Assembly (NCBI GenBank): GCA_039111635.1
Contig: JBCAQO010000010.1
Span: 1,922,001-1,986,000 of the forward strand
Length of the DNA: 64,000 bases
From: Heterobasidion occidentale
Lineage: Eukaryota; Basidiomycota; Agaricomycetes; Russulales; Bondarzewiaceae
Reading direction: 5' to 3'
In this document: positions 1-11,095 of the stretch, piece after piece
Numbering within the stretch: position 1 is the stretch's first letter
How the letters are laid out: every line of letters begins with the position of its first letter
Translations under genes and position numbers: made by a program
Notes under the pieces: generated by a model
The model's database searches: none
What the model saw: only the letters and a program-made list of their open reading frames with translations
What the model was told of the DNA's origin: nothing

Positions 1-776
1 GCCCAGACAGATACGGCAACAAAGAAGAAAAATCACCTTAATTTTTCATAGGCAGAAGAAGGCAAGTATCGTCAACTGTTTATTTGCGGATCGTCGCGAG
101 TAGTGCACAAGGCGCAGTGCTGGTGTCCGAGCTGTCATTGGCCGCATATGTGCTGTCTGTTACAATGAGATAGATCTGTTGAAGAATCAGTGGGAGTATC
201 AGAGCGTCGATGGAGACATGTTTCAAGCGAGGAAAAACAGCTTACAGAGTCGTGTCGATGAAGAATCGACGATGGATAGACGAAGGAGTAGTACGACAAA
301 AGAATTTGGGATGCGTTCCGACGCGCATGCATCACGTGTTCGTGAAAGTAAATCCGCCAGTCTGGGTCGACTGGGGGAGACTTAGGGTATATTCCCTCAC
401 GGGTATATTTGCTATATACCTGGAACTTACCCTTGAAATGGTGAGGGACAGCTAGAAGCGATTGTGCCAATGAAGGCATTTTGGGACGGAGAGCGGTGAA
501 GACACGAAAGGTTTTCACCTCCCCTGAGTTCTTCACATAGGTCAAATCTGGCCTCGAACAACCAGCATAAATCTAATGCGAAGTCATATAGATTCGTTCG
601 TCGAATTGCAAGATTAACACTGTTCTAACATAATGAGCTGTGTGAGGGTGGGGGAAGCTTCAGCGAGGGAACTCTCGTTGTCGTGTGACAATAGCCTGAG
701 CAGGCGGCGCAACACAGATCCAAGAATAAGTACGATGAGAAGCCGCGCACAATTCCTGTGAGAACTCGGCCAGCCT
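1..776. other. gene-free left edge
   Basis: I see no coding exon with recognisable motifs on either strand here. The longest open frame (positions 135-545, minus) lacks codon bias or known motifs. The right part is the upstream region of the oxygenase gene that begins at 835. Confidence 0.5.
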
Positions 777-785
777 TATAAAAGG
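777..785 (+). promoter_or_regulatory. TATA box of oxygenase copy 1
   Basis: The sequence TATAAAAGG begins 58 bp upstream of the ATG at 835. The inverted paralogue at 25.5-26.9 kb has the same motif at the same distance from its own ATG, which supports both the promoter and the start-codon choice. Confidence 0.6.
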
Positions 786-834
786 CCTTCGACATGAAGC
801 AAAAGCTTCTGTCCGTTCCGAGGCATTCCACATC

Positions 835-2231
835 ATGCCTGGTGCTGTCTCCTTCCCCGACTTTCCAGACGACGTCCCGACCGTCCCGCTATTGATTATC
901 GACTATGCTCTGATCAAAGCAGGGAACGAGAAGGAGATCGACAGACTGTGGAAAGCCGCTACCGAACTTGGCTTCTGGTAGTGCGTATCAGACCACCGCC
1001 CTCCGAGCTAATTTTCTGTTGAGTCGGGATTTTGTAGTCTGAAGAATCATGGAGTCGATGACGAAGTGGCTGGCATGTTCGACATGGGCGCGGAGACTAT
1101 GGAATTGCCTCTGGAAGAGAAGATGAAGTATGAGCAGGGCGACGAGGGCATATCTTTCGGGTGAATAATTCCCACCTTATCCACAGGGCCATTCGTTTGA
1201 TATTCGCATTCACGATATCTGCAGGTACAAGTATATGGGTGCCAACAGCACAGATGAAAGAGGGACGCCCGACATCAACGAAGTCCTTAATATCTCCAAG
1301 GACGATGCGATTAGCTGGCCCACCCCGACGCACCGCATTTACCCGTCGACGGTCAATGCGCGGATGGAGTCGACAATTATCCCATTTGTTCGCAAGTCCC
1401 TCGACGTCACCAACACACTTTTGAATGTCTTGAACGATCGCCTTGGACTTCCCAAGGACGCTATTGCTAAGAGGCACAGCCTGATGGAACACAGCGGGTG
1501 CGAAGCTAGGTGCATCAAATCGCCAAAAACCATGGATATACCTTCGGATAGTGCGCTGCTTGGGGCGCACACAGATTTTGGTTCCTTGGTGGGTTACAAG
1601 GATTCTTGCTTCCAGCAAAAGGCTACTGAGATATGCGGGGTTACCATAGTCGTTTCTTCATAATCGACTCGGCGGTCTACAGGTCCTTCCTGGCGCAGAC
1701 ACCTGGAAATATGTGAAAGTGAGCACTGCGGTGAACTCGGTATCCTATCCCGTGCTGACCTTACCGAAGCCTATTCCTGGGCATGCAATCTGTAATCTCG
1801 GGGATGCCATGGTTATTTTCAGTGGCGGGATTATGCGCTCGAATCTTCACCGCGTCGTGTAAGTCACATCCCAGGTATATACCTTCGTTCCCTGACAACA
1901 AGGACTTTCAAGTCCGCCTCCCAAGCAGCAAGCAGCTTATGACCGCTGGTCCCTGGTTTTCTTCATACGCCCGGGAAAATCGTGGAAGATGGCACCGCTC
2001 TCCGAGGAAAGTGATATGATCGCGGAAGCTGTGGCCAAGGCACCACCGGGAAAGTATGATACTAATGAAACAGCTGGGTCATGGCATGCGAGGAGGGTCA
2101 AGTATCGGAGGATTGCCAATCGCAAGGTCAGTCATTTGAAACAAACGTCTACTCACCTTGTTGAAGATATATTGGCACAGGGTCCCGAGACTTGGTTAGC
2201 GAGCAAGGGAACTGAATATCGATCGACCTGA
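835..2231 (+). CDS. 2-oxoglutarate/Fe(II)-dependent oxygenase, IPNS-like (copy 1)
   Basis: This is a multi-exon gene for a protein of roughly 350 residues in the isopenicillin N synthase/2OG-Fe(II) dioxygenase superfamily. Such enzymes couple 2-oxoglutarate decarboxylation to substrate oxidation; the substrate cannot be inferred here. The N-terminal DIOX_N region shows TELGFWY..LKNHGVDDEV. The iron-binding HxD is in LGAHTDFGSL. The distal His is in SNLHRVV, and YDRWSLVFF supplies the RxS co-substrate motif. Introns split FWY/LKNHG (TA|gtgcgt), FG/YKYMG, FGSL/SFLHNR, YVK/PIPGH and HRVV/PPPK. A last intron precedes a short final exon encoding GPETWLASKG. All joins I checked keep frame, so the copy looks intact. 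Its closest relative in the window is the inverted copy at 25.5-26.9 kb. There are no biosynthetic neighbours. Confidence 0.85.
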
Positions 2232-2918
2232 GATCGATTGGGCGGTCTCGCGAGATATCTGACGCAAGATTTGTACGATTAGCATGACTTGAGACCTTGA
2301 CAGTGTGAAATATGTATGAATCAAAGACATTAGTATTTGTAGACCTGTCTGAGGCACGAGTGACGATGATGGACAGTGCTAATATTCAATCTTAAGTTAT
2401 AGTGTAGTCACTGCCAGGCATTTTTGGGTGGGCGTAGAAACACTTGCCCTCAGATACTATATGGATCAATCGCCGAACAAGGACGCTTATTACCGCTCCT
2501 ACCAGGTGTAAAGATAGAGAGGCGGGTATCGTTAATTCGCATCCCCACTATGATTTCAGATATGAAGTCAGCCAAACTCACCTCCTCGTCACAAAAGCGT
2601 ATTGGCCGCCTGAAGCAATCTAGTACAGCGTGGCGCCAGTTGTAACATCTATCGGGGGCCATCGGGGCATGCTACACCTCTGGATGATATGTCCGACTTT
2701 TCCAGCTGTGTGCCCGTCATAGGACAGTCGATTGAGAGAGAACCGGACGAGGTGCTGATTCAACTTTGGAGCGAGACGAAGTGCAGTGGTGGCGCCGGTT
2801 TCCCACCGTTCAAGTTGCCAATTCCGACCGCGACCATCACATTCACCGCAACTTCATCGCTCTCCTCCGCATCCCGTCCTGCACTCCATCTCCCACTAGA
2901 AACATCCATCTCGACTCA
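2232..2918. other. intergenic, no gene seen
   Basis: This covers the 3' flank of the oxygenase and the upstream region of the next gene. Only short unsupported open frames are present. Confidence 0.5.
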
Positions 2919-3016
2919 ATGGCAACTCCGAAACAAGGACCGTTTACCGGCCCGCCCCCAAGGTCCGTTCGCTGCTCCCAGCCCGGCGCGCGCGACAAGA
3001 GTTATCGAGAACCGAG

Positions 3017-3999
3017 ATGACTGATCCCCGCGCGGCGCACACGCCCAGGTACATCAACGACTTCAGCAAGGCGCTCGCGAGCGAGGTGCGCATCCTCCTC
3101 CAAGAGGTCGGCAAGCTGCGCGACGAGCGTCGCGCTCTCCAGCAGTGCGTGTGCTCTTCCTCAAGCTCCTTCTATCTGTCTTCTCAACCGATCATATCCC
3201 ATCGCCCATGCGGGCGACATACCCCCCTTCACACCATGTTGACTGACTACCTGACGCACGCATCAGTGAGATCGCAGAGCTCATGGCCGTCAAGTCGAAA
3301 CACGGCGCCGGCGGCGAATACTCCCCCGACTGGCGTCCCAAGGTAAGGAGCCCTCCAACTCGTTCCCCCCTTCCCCCCTCACCAACCTCAACCTTCATCT
3401 CAATCCCCAATCTCACCCCGCCCCACCGCCTCCCCGCCAGATGCCCCTCCCCGAAATGCTGCCCCCGCCCGAAGCCCCGCCCGCGCTCCCGCCGATCGAA
3501 GACGTCGCCCCCGCAAAGCCCGGCTGGCGCACCGTGCACAAACGGCCCGAACGGCCCCCGCGCGGGGCCAAGGGCAAACAGCCCGCCGCCATCGCCGCCG
3601 CCCCGCCGCCTCCTCCCCCCGAACCCCCCAAAGCCGAGCTGCCCTCCTGGGCCCAGTGGAGGCGTGCGTATCGCGTTCCTGTCTCTCTTTCTCCCCCTCC
3701 CAATTCCCTCCCCTCCCCCCCTTTTCTTCTCCTTGCATCTCTCACCGTCGCAAAATTATTAACACGCCGTTGTCTGCCTGCTCGCTCGTCGGCTACTCTC
3801 TTGACCTGGGATGCAATCGTACAATCAGCCAATCCCCTCATCGCGCCTCAGGCCCGCAACCCTGGACACGCCGTTGTCGCCCCCCCTCCGCGCACGGGCC
3901 TTTTCGGTGCGCCCGCCCCCCTCCCCGCCCCTCCCTTCGCGTCATCATTCCGCTCACCCCGTTCGCCGCACAGGTCCCGTCACCCCGCCCCCCTCATGA
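3017..3999 (+). CDS. hypothetical proline-rich coiled-coil protein
   Basis: I do not recognise the family. The N-terminus (ATG at 3017) reads as a helical, charged segment that could form a short coiled coil: SKALASEVRILLQEVGKLRDERRALQ. An intron (gtgcgtgtgc..gcatcag) leads to HEIAELMAVKSKHGAGGEYSPDWRPK. A second intron (gtaaggag..cgccag) leads to a Pro-rich exon with PLPEMLPPPEAPPALPP and ending ELPSWAQWR. The last exon is unresolved. One option splices at the acceptor near 3972 and stops at 3997-3999, giving a short tail PVTPPPS. Another continues in a different frame with APPPRTGLFGAP. An upstream ATG at 2919 (MATPKQGPFTG) could start an extra exon. The reading frame and splice consensus make a gene likely, but its ends are uncertain. 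Confidence 0.55.
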
Positions 4000-5051
4000 A
4001 CTATGCGCATCATCGGCCAAGTTGCCGTCGCCCGCCATTGCCATCGCCGTCATCATCGGACTTGGAAATATCCCTCGAATGCTATCGGGATCGGAACCTC
4101 ACCTTCGGATCGCTCTCTGTTTTATTATTTGACCAGCCGCGTGCCCTCCCTGAACCGCACGTAGTTTATTATCACCACTTAACCCTTCCTCTCCGTCCTC
4201 GTCTCCGCCATGCTATCGCCCACCCGCTTCTTTACACCGCCTTTGCTTCCGCGTCTCGTCTGTTTTCTTTTCTTCTTCCTCTCCTCCTTTCACACTTCGC
4301 CATATGAACTGTATGTGAAACCCGTACTTATGCTCACCTGCTCCATCTCGGATCCCGAATCGAACTGCCGCCGCCACCGCCATTGTTGTATGATGTGATT
4401 TTCCAATACAAAGTCTGTGACACCCATCCCGCTCTATCGCCGCATGTGTACCGCTATCGCCGGCACGCACCGCCGTGCAAAGGAGAGCACGCAGATTTGC
4501 ACAAGACGGGAGCTGCACCTTACGAGGCTTCCTTGCCGCCGCGCGACGCGGGCGAGGTGGTCGTGAGTGCCACTATGTGCATGCATGTAATTATACTAGA
4601 TAAGCGGAAGACAGCAACAGCAACAGAAACAGAAACAACTGTGGCCGCAGAGGCGCGCGCACACAAGAACACGAGTGATAAACGAAACGAAACGAACGAA
4701 ACGAACAAAACGAACAAAAAAGAGAGGACGTGAGTGCGTGAGGTCAACGGACGGAGATGCGGGTGGCTGAGTGAGAGGGGTATGCAAGCATGTGTATATG
4801 TAAGTATGTATGTGTGTGTGTATGCATGTGCGTATGTATGGGATGATGGAGCTAGGTCGTATGCTGTACGTGAGGTGCCAAAAATACAATGGTAAGAGGT
4901 CGAGGTCGATCAGAACAAAGACGCAGGCGGCGCAGACAAGGACGGGGCGAGGCGAGGCAAAAGCGATACGGAACAGACACAGAGGCGAGGGAGAGTGCGA
5001 ACAAGTAAGAACAAGCAAGACCGACATAGCCAGGGCGGTCAGACGAGCGGC
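4000..5051. other. intergenic with simple repeats
   Basis: This lies between a plus-strand gene and a minus-strand gene, so it is a convergent 3' region. It holds low-complexity tracts such as (acga)n-like repeats at about 4677-4730 and a TG-rich tract at about 4790-4830. The long plus-strand open frame from 4810 is antisense to phospholipase C and is not a gene. Confidence 0.5.
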
Positions 5052-8000
5052 TCAGGCGTCGCGGATGTTGACCTGCACAAAGAGCGTCGAGAACAAGTAC
5101 TGCGAGAGCTGCGCATCGTGGAGCGGCAGATGGCGGAACCCTGACGAAGAAAGAAACAATCAGCCATTCATCCCCATCCCTCAACCCTCAACCACAACCA
5201 AAAAACAAAAAAACAAAAAAGTGGGCGAAGGGGGGAAGAGAGACCACCGACGCACCTTCCTGCAGGCTCCCCAAGCTCACGCAATGCACCGCCAGCGGCT
5301 CGCGCTCGTCCTCGCCCTCCTCGCGCACCGCGAACCGCACGAACACGAGCTCGCGCATCCCGCCGACGCAGTCGAACGGAAGGCTCAGCGCCTCCTCCCA
5401 CACGGGGTTGAACCCGTTGTTCTTCACCACGCCCGTCTTGTACGACACCACCCGCGCCGTCGTCGCGCCCCCGCCCGCGCCCGCAGAGGACGAGGCGGCG
5501 GCGGGAGCATGAGGAGGGGGAGGGGAAGAATGGGAGGAGCGGGGAGGAGAGGTCGGGGGCGCGTATGTGACGCCGGCGGCGCTCGAGGCGGGCGGGATAA
5601 AGGGCGTCTGCGTCCAGTCCGGCACGTGCACGGAGACCTCGACGAACGGGTCGATGACGGACTTGTCGAGCACCTCGCGGCCGTGCGCATCCTTCGGCCT
5701 AGGCAGCTGCTGCGCGGAGATGATCTGCGCGTCAAGGAGGGGAGAGATCGCGTCAGCGAGGGTGTAAAAGAGGGAAGGGATGCGCGCACGGTCACGTCGA
5801 GGAAGTGCTTCGTCCGTTTGCCCAGGATGTCCTTGTCCGCGGACGAGCGCAGCGCGAGGGGCTTGAGGACGTACCCGGACCTGCCGTTGCGCTGGAACAT
5901 CGCATGGTTGATCATATACCCCAGGTCTGCGCACCACCCACGCACACGCACACATGAGCGCTCACATCCAAAAAACTAAAAAAATCACAAAGGGATGAAG
6001 ACGCACCGAACGTCTGCCAATTGATCGCCACCAGCTGCGCGCCCGCCGACCAATACCGATGCGGCTCATAATTCGACGAGCTCAGTCTCAGGCCCTTGGG
6101 GTACACGCGCACGACGTGCGCGCGCGTGTGCTTGATCAGGTCCGCCATCGCGCCCTGGCGGAACATCTTGTTCGCCGTGTTCTCCGAGAGCGAGAAGACG
6201 TGCTCGGGCGCGTACTGCTCCTTCTTGTTCAGGCCGCGGCACTTGACGCCGACGGTGTACACGAGCAGCGAGACGAGCGCGAGCGACATGCGTGCTTTCG
6301 AGCGGTCGCCGGGCGCTGGGCGCCCCGAGGTCGAGGAGGCGGAGGAGGGGCGCCGAGCGCTGGGCCTGTGTCGCGAGAGGGCGTGTCGGGCTTTGTTGAA
6401 CTCTTGCTTCAGTTCTAGATTCGAAATTCGGATGATTATCGTCCGACGGGAAACATATCGTGGAGAATGGCTTACCAGACAGGACCTCAGAATCGGTCGA
6501 TGAGGTTTCGGATGTCGTCGACGACTCGGTATCGACGCTCAGCTCCTTGGTGCGCATCCCCTCGCTCTCGGACACATACAAATTCTTCGCCTGCGAACAA
6601 GCCCCATGCGTCAGCGCCCGTCCATCCGGACACCGACAACGACGAAACGCACCTTCAACAGCACCCTCCCCTTGAGCTCCTCCGGGCTCGGGAGCACCTC
6701 GATCTTGGGGCGCCCCTCGGGCGGGGCGCTGACGAGCGCGTCCCCAAAGACCTCGCGCATGATCGCGACGAGCATCTCCTGCTGCGAAATGCCGCAGTGG
6801 ACCTCGGCGGAGATGATGATCGGGTACGGGGAGACGACGAAGGCGTACTTGGCGATCGCCTGGCAGACCTCGCGCAGCGCGACCTTGGAGGTGAGCGTCT
6901 TGCCGTGGTAAATCACCGGCTCAGCGTCTCCGTCGTATATGTCCACTGCGGCGCGTGAAACAACCGAAATAAATGTTAGAAAAATCGAAACAAAAATCAG
7001 TCATGGAGAAACCCGAGGACGCACGCTCGACACTCCGACAGCTGTGCAACAGCGCACGGATATAGCCCTCGACGGTGCTGACGCCGACGAGCTGGTGGCC
7101 AACCAAGTACGTGTTGTGCGAGGACGAGATGTAATACTCAGAGAGCGGGCGGGTCATGTCGTGGTGGATGCCGCGGTTCTGGTCGGCAAAGGCGGAGTTG
7201 TCGGTGGAGAGGAGAAAAGAGGTGAAGCCCTCGACGGTGAGGACGGCGGCGGACGACGAGCGCGGCGGGCTCGGAGGGGGGGACGAGGACGAGGCGGAGG
7301 GGGTCGGCTGGGATGCAGACTCGTCTTTGAGTGCAAACTCGATCGGGAGCTGGGGGACCTGATCGGCGTCCTTCGCGCCGGTGTAGTACGCGAAGATGCG
7401 CTCCAGATCCGCCTCCGACGCCGTCGACTGCCGGACCCACACCCCACAACACACAAACACACAAAAACAAAAACAAAACAACCCGTCAGAGTGCATCCCA
7501 AAAAGGAGATTCGATGGACGGATGCGGGGGCCCACCTTCTGGTGCTCGCGCATGAAGTATTCGAACACGCCAAAGTTGAACGTCCCGCCGTGCGAGGCGC
7601 ACAGCTTCTTGTACAGCCGCTCCAGCTCGGGCCGCGTCTTGAGCAGCTTCACGAACCGCTGGAAATCCGCAAAGTCCAGAAACCCGCGGTTCTGCACGTC
7701 CGCTTGCTGCACGTCGTCGTCGTCGTCGTCGTCCCCGTCAGCACACTTTTCCGCAGAAAATAACAATCAAAAATAAAATACGCATACGCACCTGGAATCG
7801 CCGCAGCAGGTCCTCCCGCGACGGATTGATGTTCAGCCTCTTGCACAGCGTCTCGACGTCCTCAAAATAAAGCCTCTGATCCGCCTCCTCATCAGCGCCC
7901 TTCCAATACTGCTTCTCCCATACCGCCTCCCGCAGGTCGACGTTGCCGAGCCCGGTCATGAGCGCCTGCCTCACCGCATACAGCTTGCGTAGCGTGAGGT

Positions 8001-9245
8001 CCCACATATTGTAGACGTCGCGCGAGGGCGCGACGACGTGCCATGTCTTGTACTGCCCGTCAAGCGTGTAGATGATCGTCAACCAGCGGCTCTCGTGGTC
8101 CTGCGAGAGCTGGAACTGCTCGCGGTAGTAGCGCGCATCGGCCCCAGAGCGGAGCTCCTTGATGTTCTCGATAGGAACTGCACGGCCGAAGCGCGCATCG
8201 ATGCGGTCAGCAAGCGCCAGGTGATAAAAAGGACGCAGAGAGAGAAGGAAAGAGGGAGAGACGCACTGATCCTATGTTTCTTGCCCTCCCAGATGATCTG
8301 GCCCTGATCGGGGTCGAGCCTGAACACGACACGCTTCTGCTTCTTCGCGGAGACTTTGATCATGGGCGTGCCCTGCTGCAGCAGCTGGGGCACGGCGACG
8401 TCCGCGATGGACGCCGGCTGCGCGACGGGGCCCGCCGCGCGCGCATGCGCCTCGCTCGGGGACTCGACGACGGGGCTCATCTGCGTGCTCATCTGTGAGC
8501 TCGTGCTCGCTCTGGTGCTCGCCTTGCGGAGGATATGTGCGGGGTGTACGTCGGTGCTGCTGGTGCTGGTGCCGTGGCTGCTGTTACTAGCAAAGGCGCG
8601 GTCGCTGCCGTCTGGGCGAGGCGGGGGGGCGTCTGACATGCTCCGCGCGTGGCCTTTCCTTTTCTGGCCCCCGCGCGCGTGCTGCTCCTCCTCCTGCTGC
8701 CCGCCACTGCCGCTGCCGCCGCCGGCCTTGCTGCCGCTGAACCGCCACGACTTGGACCGCGCGACCGTCTGCACCCCGCTCGCCAACGACGCCGACGCGC
8801 CCTCCTTCACGCTCATCAGCGTCCGCTTCAGCGACGACAGCCGCCGCACCCCCGCGCTCCCCTCGCTCCTGCTCCGCCCGTGCCCACGCACATCCACCCC
8901 GTGCCCCTCTCCCTCTCCCTCCCCCTCTCCCTCTCTCGCATCCTCTCCTGCGCCCTCCTTTCTCTCTCCCTCCCTCACAGACACGATAGCCACCGCCGCC
9001 CCGCGCCCCGCCGCCACGGACATCTCGAGCAGCGACGCCTTGAGCTCCGGGCGCGGCTGCCCACGGCTCGTGAGCAGGTTCGCAGCGCGCTGCAGCGTCC
9101 GCTTGCCGTGGTGGTAGTGCTGGTAGTGCTGGCTGTGGTACGCGTGCTGCTGCGGGTGCCGGTGGTGCGGCCCGCCGCCGCCGTGGCTGCCGTCGACGGA
9201 GTCTATGCCCTCCGCGCCGCCCTCGGTCGCCGGGGGTATCGTCAT
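5052..9245 (-). CDS. PLC1: phosphoinositide-specific phospholipase C
   Basis: The enzyme hydrolyses PI(4,5)P2 to diacylglycerol and IP3 at membranes. The start at 9245 gives a long disordered N-terminus (about 300 residues) with His-, Gly- and Ser-rich segments and an (EG)n tract. Then come a PH domain (KVSAKKQKRVVFRLD..YKTWHVVAPSRD), EF-hand-like helices (RLYFEDVETLCKRL, GFLDFADFQRFVKLL), the X domain and the Y domain. The X domain has the catalytic His in YYISSSHNTYL and the second in SAEVHCGIS, plus DIYDGD and YHGKTLTSK. The Y domain has RVYPKGLRLSSSNYEPHRYW and AINWQTF. A C2 domain with NNGFNPVWEE ends at VQVNIRDA (stop 5052-5054). A Ser/Pro linker interrupts C2, as is common in fungal PLCs. 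About eight short introns are present and no frame break was seen despite the GC-rich sequence. Confidence 0.93.
8889..8945 (-). repeat. CT-rich hexamer tract coding for Glu-Gly repeats
   Basis: An imperfect ctccct/ctctcc repeat on the plus strand reads GAGGGA-type codons on the minus strand. It encodes an (EG)n run in the disordered N-terminus of phospholipase C. Confidence 0.6.
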
Positions 9246-10856
9246 GCTAATATGCTATGCTATGTGAATGCCGGTGAGTGCTCGCTGTGGCTGTTGCGGC
9301 TTTGGCTTTGTGTGTGCAGGTGTTGTGGATGGCTGTTGGTGTGGCAGGTGGAGATGGGAGTGGAGGCGGTGGAGCGGTCCTGGCGTGCGTGCGTGCGCGC
9401 GGGCGCGGGTCGAGGCGCAGGGCAAGGGGGCGGTCGTCGTCGTCGTCGTCGTCGTGGAAGCAGGAACGGGACCACGCAGCCTCGCGATCCAGCCCTTCTG
9501 AAGTCCTTCGTAGTACGATGCGCGGCGAGTCTCAAGCGAGCCGAGGGAGAAGAGGGACGGGCGAGCGAGCGGACAAGCGGGAAGAAGAGGGAGCGGTGAT
9601 TCAGGTCCAGGATACTTATAATCAATACACCGTCCCTAGCTATAAGCAGCTTGGTCTTGATCCCTTTTGTGCGAGAGCCCACCCCGCACGCGGCCCTAAC
9701 CTATGTAACTTACTTTCCTGGACTGCAAAGAGACCGACCTTCCTCAAAGGCGGTGGGGGGGTGGTAATGAGCGTCTGAGTCACCCCGCATCCGAACGGGG
9801 AGACAAAGGGCGGCGCTAAATAACGAGGTGACTCCGTGAAGAAAGGGACGCGGCCCCGCCGAGTCCAGTGGGCTGATGCATAGCGTAAGTAGGCACTGTG
9901 TACTGTATTGTGTGCGTGCGCGGTGGATCTGGTCGAGCTGACGGGTCGGTTTATTTGATGCCGCCCAGTAACAACCAGTTGACATCTACGCCGCTAAGCC
10001 ATCGCCATCAAAGCTGGCGCCCGCCCGGCGCCCAACGGCACGGTGGTCGGTGCACGGATCTCCGTCCAGCTGCTGCGTCCTCGTTTGTCTCGATGCCTGC
10101 CTTAGCTGCTACGCTATCCCACCCCATCTCAGAGACCTGCTATACGTGTCCCTCCAGCAATTTCCGCCCCTCGCAGCTTGCCCGGCGCTCGCTCGCTGCC
10201 GCTGGACAGGCTGCCCGGCGCTGGCTCCGGGCACGGAGCAAAGAGCCGATTGGGATCTGAGCACAGGCGCTTGCGCCCGGGAAGCTTCTCCAGGCTTCGC
10301 CCAGCCTTCTGAGTTCTCCAGGTTCTCCCTCAGAAGTCGAGGGCGAGGGACCGCATCTCATATCCGTCGACGAGCTTCTCGGGCGAGACGCCGAGTCATG
10401 CGCCACTGCACCGGCCTGGCTGCACGGACGTGCACGTTCGTCCCGTACGGTCGTGCATACAGTCACAGGCTCACAGGTACGTAGTAAGTATATAATTATA
10501 TCAGTATGCATCGTGGCCACGAGACCGTTCGCTATCGCAGACGCCTTGACGGAGCGGTGCAGTACAGCCGCAGCGGAGAGGCGACGCTGTCTACTGAATG
10601 CAGAGGCGGTACAATCCAAGTCAAAAGTCTGGAAAACGCAAAAATAACACCACGAACATGCGCGCGCGCACGTGATAACCACCAACGACACATCGAGCCG
10701 CCCTGATAGGCCGCCCTCGGAATCCCAGCGGAATCCCGAGCTACATCGAGCACTCATCGAGCACTCCCCTGTAGCCCCTCGGACCATCCCCGGCCCCGCA
10801 GCATCCAACACGGCTTGTCTCCCTTGATCCGCATCGCGATAAGTTCAGTTATAGGA

Positions 10857-10877
10857 GTCAGGTCAGGTCAGGTCAGG
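10857..10877. repeat. ggtca pentamer repeat
   Basis: Four near-perfect copies of the 5-bp unit ggtca occur in the gene-poor region. Confidence 0.6.
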
Positions 10878-11063
10878 ACCCAAGTCGGGATGCCCACAGC
10901 TGGGCCCGACGATCACGCTCGATCACGCGGTTCACGGATCCAGAAACGAAAGCAGCATCAGGGCGTAGTGCACCGCAAGTCACATAAACGCACCGCATCG
11001 CGAGAGCGTCGTCGCCCCAGGTTCCCCAGTGGTTCCCCACACGCCATGCAGGGCCGGTGAGCC

Positions 11064-11095
11064 CACGTCCACGTCCACGTCCACGTCCACGTCAT
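11064..11095. repeat. ccacgt hexamer repeat
   Basis: Five tandem copies of the hexamer ccacgt occur in the gene-poor region. Confidence 0.65.

Noticed and set aside
835..2231. Oxygenase copy 1 as a decayed pseudogene of copy 2
   Set aside because: Apparent frame problems near HRVV disappear with the acceptor ttcaag, and all key residues and joins are intact.
4810..5979. 389-codon plus-strand open frame
   Set aside because: It is antisense to the C2 and Y-domain exons of phospholipase C and its composition is Arg-rich as expected of a shadow frame.
10140..10811. 223-codon minus-strand frame as a gene
   Set aside because: There is no motif, no signal peptide and no splice support, and GC-rich DNA gives long chance frames.
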